From SIG78 sp045587205 (GTDB lineage: Bacteria > Verrucomicrobiota > Lentisphaeria > Victivallales > Victivallaceae): DNA of 64,000 nucleotides. A program made the translations under genes and the position numbers. The notes beneath the pieces were generated by a model. That model did no database searches. It was not told the origin of the DNA and saw only the letters and a program-made list of their open reading frames with translations. The DNA lies in assembly GCA_045587205.1 (NCBI GenBank), contig JAZNBV010000025.1:1-64000 (forward strand). The letters are read 5' to 3'. Shown here in pieces: positions 42,998-51,490 of this stretch (its first letter is position 1; each line of letters begins with the position of its first letter).

Positions 42998-44086
42998 ATG
43001 AAAGATTTTAATGTAGAAGAACTTGATCAATATATGCAGCGCCGCAAGATCGATCCGGAAAATCTCTGCTGGTACGATCCGGCAGAAGGTGATTTTGAGA
43101 TCAACGGACTCTACTGGTTTGCCCAGGATAAGCGATATCACCGATTCCCTCAAGGTGTGGACTACTCGTTCAAGCCGGCACTGGAATCGCTTGCAGCGTG
43201 CAATGCCGGGGCGCAGATACGGTTCCGCAGCAACAGCCGCCGGATAGTTGTTTCCGCCAAAGTCGCTTCGGGCGCGGTTTCTCCTACTATGGCAGAGTGC
43301 GGCAGAAGCGGGTTTGATCTATATGTGGGCGAACCGGGCAGTGAACTCTTCTGGAACTGTGCACTCCCGTTCCCCGGTCAAAAAGAATATGCTGATGAAA
43401 TATTCAATGTCAAAGAGCAGAAAATGCGGGAATTCCGCTTGAATTTTCCGCTTTACAACAGCGTTCAGGCACTTTCGATAGCCTTGGAAGATGGTTCGGA
43501 AATTCTGCCGCCGACTCCGCTTAAAATCAAAAAGCCCATTGTTATTTACGGCACCAGCATTACGCAGGGTGGATGCGCTTCGCGCCCCGGTACTGCGTTT
43601 ACCAACCGTTTGAGCCGCACTTTTCAGGCGGAATTTCTTAATTTCGGCTTTTCCGGCAACGGGCAGAACGATTTGCCGGTGGCTGAACTGCTGGCAGCGA
43701 TCAAAGATCCGGCAATGTTCATTATTGACAGCGAGGCCAACAGCGTTTCCGGCAAACTTATCAATGAGCGCGTGCCGGAGTTTCTCAATATTCTGCGTAA
43801 AAAGCACCCGTCTGTGCCGATCTTGATCGTTACCAAAATTACTTACGGTCCGCGTTACGCACTGGAAATACCGGTTTTGAAAGAGTATTTTTACAATATA
43901 TACCAGGCACGACGCGCCGCCGGAGATGAACATATCTACTTTGTGGACGGCAGTGACTTTTATTCACCGGAAGATTATTCCGAAAACAGTGTGGACGGCG
44001 CGCATCCCACCGATCAGGGTTTTGCAGTGATCGCAAAAAAACTGGAACCGGTTTTGCGCGATCTGATAAAAAAATACAATTTATAA
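42998..44086 (+). CDS. SGNH/GDSL hydrolase with GxDLY-type N-terminal domain
   Basis: A 362-residue two-domain esterase. Residues ~1-170 form a beta-sandwich with GRSGFDLYVG, the GxDLY signature. The C-terminal SGNH domain has the nucleophile in VIYGTSITQGGCAS (~Ser188), Gly in LNFGFSGNGQ, and DGAHPTDQG with catalytic Asp/His. Such enzymes remove acetyl or other esters from polysaccharides or act as lipases. The ATG at 42998 follows AAGGA by 7 bases; an earlier GTG or ATG in frame lacks a ribosome site. No signal peptide, so it is cytoplasmic. Confidence 0.85.
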   Translation: MKDFNVEELDQYMQRRKIDPENLCWYDPAEGDFEINGLYWFAQDKRYHRFPQGVDYSFKPALESLAACNAGAQIRFRSNSRRIVVSAKVASGAVSPTMAECGRSGFDLYVGEPGSELFWNCALPFPGQKEYADEIFNVKEQKMREFRLNFPLYNSVQALSIALEDGSEILPPTPLKIKKPIVIYGTSITQGGCASRPGTAFTNRLSRTFQAEFLNFGFSGNGQNDLPVAELLAAIKDPAMFIIDSEANSVSGKLINERVPEFLNILRKKHPSVPILIVTKITYGPRYALEIPVLKEYFYNIYQARRAAGDEHIYFVDGSDFYSPEDYSENSVDGAHPTDQGFAVIAKKLEPVLRDLIKKYNL

Positions 44087-44100
44087 AATAAGGAGATACT

Positions 44101-44502
44101 ATGAAAATAGCTGTTACTTGCGAAAATAATGAAGTTTTCCAGCACTTTGGACATACCCCCGGCTTTGCGATTTTTGAAGCCGCAGATAAAACCATTACCG
44201 GCGAAAAGTACCTTGAAAGCGGCGAATCCGGTCACGGCGCGCTTGCAGGTCTGCTGGCGGCAGAAAATGTTGATGTACTTATCTGCGGCGGTATCGGCGG
44301 CGGCGCCATCAGTGCTCTGGAGCAGGCCGGAATCAAAGTAGTTGGCGGAGCTGCGGGCAATGTAAGAAAGGTTGCCGAAGCATTTTTGAACAAAACTCTG
44401 CTGGTACGCCCAAACTTCCACTGCAATCATCATCACGGCGAAGATGACAGCCACAAGTGCGGCGATCACGGCTGCGGCAGCAGTCACAAGTGTTCGCACT
44501 GA
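44101..44502 (+). CDS. NifX/NifB-type dinitrogenase cofactor domain protein with His/Cys tail
   Basis: A 133-residue protein. Residues 1-100 form the NifX/NafY-like fold (KIAVTCENNEVFQHFGHTPGFAIFE, then ICGGIGGGAISALEQAGIKVVGGA) that binds Fe-S or FeMo-type cofactors; non-nitrogenase members exist in many anaerobes. The last ~30 residues are rich in His and Cys (CNHHHGEDD..HKCGDHGCGSSHKCSH) and should bind metal. GGAG Shine-Dalgarno, 14 bases after the SGNH gene. No nif structural genes occur in the window. Confidence 0.8.
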   Translation: MKIAVTCENNEVFQHFGHTPGFAIFEAADKTITGEKYLESGESGHGALAGLLAAENVDVLICGGIGGGAISALEQAGIKVVGGAAGNVRKVAEAFLNKTLLVRPNFHCNHHHGEDDSHKCGDHGCGSSHKCSH

Positions 44503-44830
44503 TAAATCAGCATAATCAGATAACGCAGAGGGTGTTGTAAAACTGTTTTATGGGGAAAAAACCTTTTTGAAAAAAGGTTCTTTTCCCCACACCCCATTTT
44601 CCAAAAACTTTTGCCGGGATTGCTTTTATTGTTTTAATAAAAGCAATCCCAACTTGTTTATTATAAGTAAATTGCAATATTTTTTCTGTGAAAACTCAAA
44701 CTGTTGCAAGAAGAAACTGAAACATTCTGCTTCAGTTTGATAATATAAAAAAATGAAGTTGTTACAAACTTTTTTGAAGATTTGCAACAACCCCATTATT
44801 TTTTAACCGTAACGGTTTTCCGGACGGCTC
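44503..44830. other. Convergent intergenic region packed with hairpins
   Basis: 328 bases between convergent gene ends, with no ORF. Four inverted repeats occur within about 240 bases (see the repeat entry). The first, GGGGAAAA..AACCTTTTT and its complement, resembles dispersed terminator-like repeats I associate with gut bacteria. Confidence 0.6.
44552..44791. repeat. Cluster of four inverted repeats (possible MITE/REP-like element)
   Basis: Hairpin 1, 44552-44588: GGGGAAAA/TTTTCCCC with inner AACCTTTTT/AAAAAGGTT. Hairpin 2, 44616-44650: 15-bp perfect arms GGGATTGCTTTTATT and complement, 5-base loop. Hairpin 3, 44714-44738: AAACTGAA/TTCAGTTT. Hairpin 4, ~44758-44791: GTTGTT/AACAAC plus inner AAA/TTT. 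Hairpins 1 and 2 could stop transcription from both sides. Confidence 0.65.
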
Positions 44831-46921
44831 TTATGCCATATCGTCCAGCACTGCTTCGGGCAGGGCGGCGATGGATTTGACTTTGGCATTTCTGCCGTCG
44901 GGCAGTGTCACGCTGTCACCGGTCTGACGGTGACGCAGAACTTCGCCGAGTTTGGTTTTGTACGAAAGATAATTCTTTTCCGGATCACCGTCCCACGCGC
45001 CGAGGAAGTAATACACTTCATCCGCTGCACCGGCGATCTCCAATGTAACCGTTACCCCCAGATCAACAAATTCCGACGGCTGGATAGTGGAGAAATCCAG
45101 TGCATTGACCCGCGCCAGATCGCGTTCGAGTTCGTTGCGGCGGCGGGTAAGGAAGTTGCGGCGTTCTTTGGCGGCATCGAATTCAGCATTTTCGCGGAAG
45201 TCACCGTGGGCGCGGGCTGTTTTGAGCGCTTCGCGGTTTTCCGGCTGATGAATGTTGATGATATCGTGCAGTTCCTGCACCAGCTTGCGGTGCGAAGCAA
45301 GCGAGGTGTAGATAGCTTCTTCCACTGCGGGGGCGGGTTCCTGACCGGCACCGCCGGCATTGAGCAGTTTGCTGCCGGCACCGGCTTCGAGGTGTTCGCG
45401 GATGGCTTTGCTGTAATTGGAAAGTTTGACCAGCAGACTCTGGCGTTCACCGGTGGTGAAGGTCGATGCCCCGGCAAGCGCGGAAACCAGCGCAGGCACA
45501 TCATTGCCGGCAGTTTTGACAATGTATTCCTGGAAATCTTTTTTATCCAGCAGCAGCGAGTGCAGTTCGCGCTGGGCGGCACCCCATTCCTTGGGCAGAC
45601 GGCTGTAGTTGAGAGCCACCACCACATTTTCCAGGCGGATGAGTTCTTCCAGCGAGGGGTGCTTTTTGCGGTTTTTCCAGCTCCAGAGCAGTAAATCTGC
45701 GGTCATCAGCGGCGGATTGGCGAAAACCAGATCCAGGAGTTCCGCATCCAGCAGTTCAGCGCAGACATTGATGCTCTTGAGCGGCAGACGCACTGCCAGA
45801 TAGGTCAGGTATTCGTCATCAAACACTACGGTGGTGACCTGGGCGAGTTTGCCGGAAATCTTTACTGCCAGAGTTCCCCACACTTCCAATATTTCCAATT
45901 TGGCAGTGGTCGGATCTTCGGGCCAGAAAGGCGCTTTGCCTTTCAGCGGAGCCAGCACCGTTTCCCAACTGCTTTTCTGTACGCGGTCGGCAATCTTGGC
46001 AATGATTGAGCAGAGCAGTTTGGCTTCGCGCATTGCAACATCGGTTTTCAGATTTGTGAAGAATGCGGCAAACGATGCAGCCATTGCTTCGTCGATTTCA
46101 TTGCATCCGGCTTTAAGTTCATCATCCAGCAGCAGATCCATTTCTTTAAGGCTGCGGGCGGTCGCCGCGCAGCGCTTGGCAGGTGCCGCGACAGGTTTGG
46201 GAGCGCTTTCGCTGGAGAACCATTTTTCAAAAGCTTCGGTATTGAGTGTATGCGGCACCAGCAACCGTTCTGCCATTGCCTTGATCATACCTTCGCTCAA
46301 ATGCACCACGCTCTGTTCGGTGACAATGGCGCGGAAATCATTCCCGGAAAGCTGCAGCAGCTTTGCCGGAGCTGTGAGTTTGTTGGTGGCAACGGAGTTT
46401 TTGAAGAAGTAACCGCGGGTGAGCATCTTGTCCAGACTGATACCCATTGCGCCGCCTTCGTTGAAATTGACCGCTACTGTGGCGTTGAGTGCATCAACAT
46501 TGGTTACCATACCCCAGCGGGCGGAGTCAAAAACATAGGTCATTACACCGGACTTGATTGCCATAAGCCGTTCGATACGGCGCATAACTTCGTTGGGATG
46601 CACCGCGCTGTCGCGCAGCCCGACGGCACGCAGCACGCCGGCTTTGCAGAGATAAGGCGGCAGAACAGCTTTGATCGCCGCCGCCAGAACCTGACGGAAA
46701 ACCGCGCTGTCGGGAATCCGGAGTTTGGCAGCTTCCAGACAGAATTGAGCCTGTTCGAGTTCGGGTTCTTCGGGGAAATTTTCCCAGAGCAGCTGGAACT
46801 GATCTGCTAATTCGCTCAAATCGTGGTTGTTGTTGTGTTCGCGGAGCGCTTTCAAAGCGGCATTGAGGTTGAAGAGACTGCAGTCTTCTGCAGCACGCAT
46901 CAATAATTCATCGGTAGTCAT
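44831..46921 (-). CDS. greA: Large GreA-domain transcription elongation factor with long N-terminal extension
   Basis: A ~696-residue protein. Only the last ~150 residues are GreA: a coiled-coil with TARAHGDFRENAEFDAAKERRNFLTRRR (acidic tip DF..E) and a C-terminal FKBP-like domain (LGEVLRHRQTGDSVTLPDGRNAKVKSI). It would rescue backtracked RNA polymerase by stimulating transcript cleavage. The ~540-residue N-terminal part is alpha-helical and unassigned. Chlamydia has a GreA of the same size and layout, so this is probably a PVC-specific form. The start is uncertain: ATG 46921 is preferred; 46942 and 46990 are in frame. Single gene. Confidence 0.82.
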   Translation of the reverse strand: MTTDELLMRAAEDCSLFNLNAALKALREHNNNHDLSELADQFQLLWENFPEEPELEQAQFCLEAAKLRIPDSAVFRQVLAAAIKAVLPPYLCKAGVLRAVGLRDSAVHPNEVMRRIERLMAIKSGVMTYVFDSARWGMVTNVDALNATVAVNFNEGGAMGISLDKMLTRGYFFKNSVATNKLTAPAKLLQLSGNDFRAIVTEQSVVHLSEGMIKAMAERLLVPHTLNTEAFEKWFSSESAPKPVAAPAKRCAATARSLKEMDLLLDDELKAGCNEIDEAMAASFAAFFTNLKTDVAMREAKLLCSIIAKIADRVQKSSWETVLAPLKGKAPFWPEDPTTAKLEILEVWGTLAVKISGKLAQVTTVVFDDEYLTYLAVRLPLKSINVCAELLDAELLDLVFANPPLMTADLLLWSWKNRKKHPSLEELIRLENVVVALNYSRLPKEWGAAQRELHSLLLDKKDFQEYIVKTAGNDVPALVSALAGASTFTTGERQSLLVKLSNYSKAIREHLEAGAGSKLLNAGGAGQEPAPAVEEAIYTSLASHRKLVQELHDIINIHQPENREALKTARAHGDFRENAEFDAAKERRNFLTRRRNELERDLARVNALDFSTIQPSEFVDLGVTVTLEIAGAADEVYYFLGAWDGDPEKNYLSYKTKLGEVLRHRQTGDSVTLPDGRNAKVKSIAALPEAVLDDMA

Positions 46922-47126
46922 AAGTGCACACTCGCTTTTCATAAAATTTACAATTTTAATTAATATATCGCCAAAATGTTCTCTGTGCAATACCGCACAG
47001 CAATTTTTTTGCCAAAAAAGGTGTTAAATAAGTGGAAATCCGTGCCGGAACGGGGTATAGTATTCCTGTGATTGTTCCGGAGCGGGGAGTTCCGTGCCGG
47101 TTTTTATGAAAGAAGGACCCTTTTTT
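46922..47126. other. Divergent promoter region between greA and the LptF/G gene
   Basis: AT-rich on the greA side (TATATTA near 46960 on the minus strand) with a TATAGT hexamer near 47056 for the plus-strand gene but no clear -35 partner. Confidence 0.4.
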
Positions 47127-48302
47127 ATGCAGGAAAATAACCTTGCCGGCCGCCAGAAAAGAGTGTGGTTTTATATGCCGACCCTTGACGGCTACATATT
47201 CCGGGAATTTATGATCAAATTTTCCATTTTGCTGCTGGTTTCCACAATATTGTTTCTTTTAAGCGATGTGCTGGACGACCTTTCAGACTTTATGGATAAC
47301 GATGCGTCGTGGGAACTTTATGTGCCATATTTTCTTTTGAAGATCCCCGGCAATATCCGCTTTATTCTGCCCATAGCCACTTTGCTGGGGTGTATGTGGA
47401 CAATGGCGACTTTCGGTAAAAATATGGAAGTAACGGCAATGCGTGCGTCCGGCGTGTCGCTTTTCCGGTGCGGTTATTCAATATTGATAGTCGGTTTGAT
47501 CACCACTTTTGTCAATATCTGGTTCAACGAGGGGTTGGTGCCTTACACGGAACGGCAGGCCGGCAACCTGATGGCGATCGGTTCCGGAGATATAAAGAAA
47601 ATGACCATTGAGGATCAGAAACTTACCTACCGCAGTCCGGATAAACGCCGTACCTGGCTCTTTCAGCTGCCGGAAGAGTCCGATGGTGCGCTGGGCGTGG
47701 CGGCAAAAGACGGCAAACAGTATGATGTATCAGTGAAGTTCTACCGCAATGACGGCACGCTGGAAAAAGACCTTACTGCCAAAAACGCCATTTATAAGGA
47801 TTCTGTTGGGTGGATATTTGAGGATCTTTCTGTATCCGAATACAGTTCGGACGGATTGTTTGCCAAGCCGGCAAAGAAGATGCCGCGTTTTGTGCTTTCA
47901 AACAAAGAGGCAACTGAAACTCCGGTGGATATACAGTATTCGATCAAACCTGTGGAAGATCTGCCCAGCTGGGTGATTTTTGACCTGGTGGTGCGTACCA
48001 AAGATATGTCGCAGCGCAGCCGCAATGTTTACTGGACTGTCTTCTTTTACCGGCTGGCGTTCCCGTGGTCGTGCTTTCTGGCGTGTTTTCTGGGGATCCC
48101 GCTGGCTACCAAAAGCGAGCGTACCGGTATATTGTCTTCGATCGTGACCGCAGTCGGGATCATTGTTGCCTACATTGTTGCCGCCGAAATTTTTCTGGTG
48201 CTCGGTAAGCAGGGGTATGTCAACCCGGTGATTGCCGGTCTGACCCCCACGGTGGCGTTCATTGCCTACGGTATTGACCGTGTGGTGCGCAATCAGGCAT
48301 AA
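47127..48302 (+). CDS. LptF/LptG (YjgP/YjgQ) family permease
   Basis: A 391-residue membrane protein of the lipopolysaccharide export permeases: YIFREFMIKFSILLLVSTILFLLSDVLDDL at the first helix, three N-terminal and three C-terminal helices around a ~150-residue periplasmic beta-jellyroll (~150-280). LptF and LptG form the inner membrane part of the Lpt bridge; only one of the pair is present here. ATG 47127 has AAGGA 9 bases before; GTG 47094 and ATG 47106 are alternatives. The flavoprotein gene follows 6 bases later. Implies an outer membrane with LPS. Confidence 0.87.
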   Translation: MQENNLAGRQKRVWFYMPTLDGYIFREFMIKFSILLLVSTILFLLSDVLDDLSDFMDNDASWELYVPYFLLKIPGNIRFILPIATLLGCMWTMATFGKNMEVTAMRASGVSLFRCGYSILIVGLITTFVNIWFNEGLVPYTERQAGNLMAIGSGDIKKMTIEDQKLTYRSPDKRRTWLFQLPEESDGALGVAAKDGKQYDVSVKFYRNDGTLEKDLTAKNAIYKDSVGWIFEDLSVSEYSSDGLFAKPAKKMPRFVLSNKEATETPVDIQYSIKPVEDLPSWVIFDLVVRTKDMSQRSRNVYWTVFFYRLAFPWSCFLACFLGIPLATKSERTGILSSIVTAVGIIVAYIVAAEIFLVLGKQGYVNPVIAGLTPTVAFIAYGIDRVVRNQA

Positions 48303-48308
48303 AAGATT

Positions 48309-49913
48309 ATGTTTTTGAAACTGGAAAATTTCCGTGTCAACGCTTTGCGTATGCCTTTTGTCAGCGATTGTGTGGACGAAAATCTGCACGGTGTGATCGC
48401 CGAATCTCTGCATATACCGCCTGAATTGCTGAATCAAACTTACCGCATCTGGGCAAAAAGTATCGATTCCCGGCGCGGTGATCCGGAGTTGATCTACACG
48501 CTGGGAATCGAAGTGGATGATGCCGTTGCCGGAAGTGTTTCCCGCGCGGGAGCGGTTTTGAGCGAAAACGAATACCTTTCCGGCGGGCTGGCTCCCACGG
48601 TTGAATTTACCGACTGCAGCAGAAAACTTATGCATCCGGTGGTGGTCGGAACCGGTCCCGCCGGCTTGCTTGTTGCGTTGGCGCTGGCGGAATCCGGCTG
48701 CAAACCGCTTATCCTTGACCGGGGTTTTGATATAGATAAGCGCGTGAAGGATTGCGAAGATTTTTTTGCCGGCCGGGTTCTGAACAGCGAAAGCAATCTG
48801 CTGTTCGGTTCCGGCGGTGCCGGAACCTTTTCTGACGGCAAACTTTATACCCGTGTTCACGATCCGCGGGCGGATTTTGTGCTGCAAACTCTGATCGATG
48901 CCGGTGCTCCAGAGGATACAGCATACCTCAAGCGTCCGCATCTGGGCAGTGACCTTTTGCTGGATATAGTAAAAAATATGCAGAAACGCATTGCTGCAAA
49001 GGGCGGTACCTTCCGTTACGGCGCGGCGGTAAGCAGCATAATTGTGGAAAATAATGTGTGTAAAGGTGTGATCCTTGCTGATGGTGAAAAGATTTTTGCC
49101 CCCAAAGTTATTTTTGCCCACGGGTTGGGCGGACGGGATCTTACGCAAATGCTGACTGGTTTTCTGCACTGGGAATTCAAAGGTTTTCAGTTGGGGTGCC
49201 GGGTGGAGCATTTGCAGGAGTTTGTCGATTTCCGGCAATACAGATTTTCGCCGCGGCCGTCGGCACTGCCGGCAGCAGAGTATAATATGGTTGCCAAATC
49301 GCCGCAGAAAATCGCCGGCGAGGGAGTAACGACTTTCTGTATGTGTCCGGGCGGCGAGATCGTCCCTGCTACCGGCTGGGCAAATCAGTTGTGCAGTAAC
49401 GGTATGAGTTTACGCGCGCGTTCGGGCAAATTCGCCAATTCAGCAATAATCACCACTGTTCCCGGAGATTCATTTTCCAGTGCAGCTGAAGCGTATGGAT
49501 TTTTGAATTCGCTTGAAAAACGCTGTTTTGCCGCGGGCGGCGGTGATTACACTTTCCCGGCACAGAGCATAAAATCCTTTATGCGCGGCAAAGCAGAACT
49601 GCTTAATAAAGAAAGTTCCGCCCGGCTGGGGCTGAAAGCGGCACCAGTTAATGAGCTGCTGGGCAGAAAGATAGCCGACCGTTTTACAATGGCTTTCAAA
49701 CACTTTGATAAACTTATGCGTGGTTTTGCCGACGGCAACTGCGTAGGGATCGAAAGCTGTGTATCCAGTCCGGTACGGCTGACCCGCAATCCGGAAACGC
49801 TGGAAAGTTCCTGCAAAAACCTTTATGTTGCCGGCGAAGGTGCCGGGTATGCCGGAGGAATCGTTTCCGCCGCCATTGACGGACTTAAAATTGCTGAAAA
49901 AGTTATGCAGTGA
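48309..49913 (+). CDS. COG2509-type FAD-dependent dehydrogenase
   Basis: A 534-residue cytoplasmic flavoprotein. An N-terminal ~100-residue ferredoxin-like domain precedes the FAD-binding VVVGTGPAGLLVALALAESG (~residues 112-131). Further conserved parts are LLFGSGGAGTFSDGKLYTR, CMCPGGEIVPATG and the C-terminal NLYVAGEGAGYAGGIVSAAIDG. It belongs to the uncharacterised FAD dehydrogenase family common in bacteria, with no known reaction. It lies directly behind the LptF/G permease gene and probably shares its transcript. Confidence 0.87.
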   Translation: MFLKLENFRVNALRMPFVSDCVDENLHGVIAESLHIPPELLNQTYRIWAKSIDSRRGDPELIYTLGIEVDDAVAGSVSRAGAVLSENEYLSGGLAPTVEFTDCSRKLMHPVVVGTGPAGLLVALALAESGCKPLILDRGFDIDKRVKDCEDFFAGRVLNSESNLLFGSGGAGTFSDGKLYTRVHDPRADFVLQTLIDAGAPEDTAYLKRPHLGSDLLLDIVKNMQKRIAAKGGTFRYGAAVSSIIVENNVCKGVILADGEKIFAPKVIFAHGLGGRDLTQMLTGFLHWEFKGFQLGCRVEHLQEFVDFRQYRFSPRPSALPAAEYNMVAKSPQKIAGEGVTTFCMCPGGEIVPATGWANQLCSNGMSLRARSGKFANSAIITTVPGDSFSSAAEAYGFLNSLEKRCFAAGGGDYTFPAQSIKSFMRGKAELLNKESSARLGLKAAPVNELLGRKIADRFTMAFKHFDKLMRGFADGNCVGIESCVSSPVRLTRNPETLESSCKNLYVAGEGAGYAGGIVSAAIDGLKIAEKVMQ

Positions 49914-49967
49914 AAAATTGTTGAGGCAGAAATAGTGTTACGCAAGCAATAGAGGCAAAATGCAGGC

Positions 49968-50013
49968 AAAAAAATCCAGTAAGCAGAACTGCGGTTCTGT
50001 TCAGCGGATTTTT
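49968..50013. terminator. Bidirectional terminator between convergent genes
   Basis: AAAAATCC and GGATTTTT form the base, with an inner GCAGAAC/GTTCTG stem. A tracts on one side and T on the other serve both the COG2509 gene and, less directly, the minus-strand G1P dehydrogenase gene. Confidence 0.65.
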
Positions 50014-50066
50014 GTGCAGGTAATGGAATAAGGCTTGTTGAGTTTTGCACATTTTTTGAAGTATTT

Positions 50067-50168
50067 TTAATGCAGCGACGGGTCATTGATTTCCAAAATA
50101 TTGAATCGCACTCGGCAACAGCCGGTATCCGGACCGGTAAAGGCGACTTTGATTTGAGATTCAAACAT
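50067..50168 (-). CDS. Possible 33-residue small protein
   Basis: ATG at 50168 with AGGG 9 bases before, ending in a TAA at 50067. The encoded peptide (FTGPDTGCCRVRFNILEIND) looks protein-like, with paired cysteines, and sits 17 bases after the G1P dehydrogenase stop. It could be a short downstream gene or chance. No family is recognised. Confidence 0.2.
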   Translation of the reverse strand: MFESQIKVAFTGPDTGCCRVRFNILEINDPSLH

Positions 50169-50185
50169 AAATCAAATCCCTGTTT

Positions 50186-51472
50186 TTACAGCTTTATATC
50201 CTGAATGGTGTTTATTGCTGCATCCAGAAGTCCGGTTTCGTAAAGCATATCCAGCACCGTGTAGCGTTTGCGGATAAGCTGGGCAGTTTTTATACCGTGG
50301 ATGTATTGCGCGTAAGAAAGTCCGATCTGCGAAAAATGGGTCGGCGCATCGGCATTTTTAAGCATTTTCCGCAATTCAGATGACGGCAGTAATTGCTTTG
50401 CCAGGCGCTTCTGCAGATTGCCCCACGCAGCGAAAATGTGTTCGCGACGGTTCTGCAATTCAGCGCCGGACAGCGATTTTCCCATAGCCAGAGTGCTTAC
50501 ATTGCTGCCGTAGCAATCAAGTTTGAGCAAATCGGCGATCTCTTTTTGGCGTGCATCTTCATCCAGCGGTGCGGCGGCGAGTTTGCGCGCCTGTTCCACG
50601 GTGGTGTTGATGACAAATTCCTGCAGTTGGGATACGGCAAGCAAGCCGATGCCGACTTTGAAGCCGTGCGATATCTCCTGACCGTTGCAAGAGAGTTTTT
50701 CCATTTCCCAAACGTGGCTGCAGAGGTGTTCGGCACCGGATGCCGGTCGCGAATCGTGATACATCTGCATAGAGTAGCCGGTGGCAGCAAGGCCGAGGAA
50801 GATTTTTTCCATATTGCCGGGATCGGCAAGATTGTCGCGCAGATCATCCTGCACCAGACTCCATATTGCCGGAGCGATCTTTTCAATACCCAGTTCATCG
50901 GCAATGATCCAATCGGCACCGCCGGTGACTTTGCTCATTAAATCAGCGTAGCCGGAAGCCAGCATCTCCAGTGGAGCAGTCTGCATAACAGCTGTATCGG
51001 CTATCAAAGCATAAGGTGCAGGGCAGGGAACCGTTTTTTTGAGCTGATCCACGCTCATAGCTCCGCCGTTGGAAGTATAGCCATCCACACTGCAGGCTGT
51101 TGCTACACAGCAATAGCGCTTTTTGCAGATATCCGCAGCACATTTGACAAGGTCATTTATCACTCCGGAACCGACTGCCACAGGTACGCAGTCAACGGGC
51201 AGCTGCTGCGCCAGAGATTGAGAAAGCGAGTAGTCCGGGTGCGGTCGGGGATCTGCCGGCAGCACGATCGGTTCATAAGTCTGTAAGCCGTTTTCATTGC
51301 AGAGCTGGAATACTTTTTCCCCTGCGGCTTTATAAGTGTTGCCGTCGGCAATGATCTGTACACAGCAGCCGGGGAACGCCTTTTTTATAACTTCCGGAAC
51401 TGCGGCGAGCGCTCCGTTATCCAGTACAAAATATCCGGTTTCAATATTTTCAGGCAGAGTGATGTAACGCAT
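50186..51472 (-). CDS. egsA: sn-Glycerol-1-phosphate dehydrogenase (AraM/EgsA family)
   Basis: A 428-residue member of the iron-containing alcohol dehydrogenase/dehydroquinate synthase fold. Nucleotide binding: PVAVGSGVINDLVK (~96-109). Metal ligands: Asp in ADLMSKVTGGADW, His in GAEHLCSHVWEM and His in ISHGFKVGIG. It reduces DHAP to sn-glycerol-1-phosphate. In archaea that is the lipid backbone; in bacteria (AraM) it feeds arabinan or heptaprenylglyceryl-type lipids. A HAD phosphatase gene lies 18 bases upstream in the same direction. Confidence 0.87.
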   Translation of the reverse strand: MRYITLPENIETGYFVLDNGALAAVPEVIKKAFPGCCVQIIADGNTYKAAGEKVFQLCNENGLQTYEPIVLPADPRPHPDYSLSQSLAQQLPVDCVPVAVGSGVINDLVKCAADICKKRYCCVATACSVDGYTSNGGAMSVDQLKKTVPCPAPYALIADTAVMQTAPLEMLASGYADLMSKVTGGADWIIADELGIEKIAPAIWSLVQDDLRDNLADPGNMEKIFLGLAATGYSMQMYHDSRPASGAEHLCSHVWEMEKLSCNGQEISHGFKVGIGLLAVSQLQEFVINTTVEQARKLAAAPLDEDARQKEIADLLKLDCYGSNVSTLAMGKSLSGAELQNRREHIFAAWGNLQKRLAKQLLPSSELRKMLKNADAPTHFSQIGLSYAQYIHGIKTAQLIRKRYTVLDMLYETGLLDAAINTIQDIKL

Positions 51473-51490
51473 AAACCAATGATCCTTTTT

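Noticed and set aside
47898..49238. 446-codon minus-strand ORF
   Set aside because: Covers the LptF/G and COG2509 genes in antisense; composition (His, Arg, Gln, Phe) is typical of a shadow frame.
49823..50164. 113-codon minus-strand ORF beyond the COG2509 gene
   Set aside because: Most of it is antisense to the flavoprotein C-terminus and runs through a terminator hairpin.
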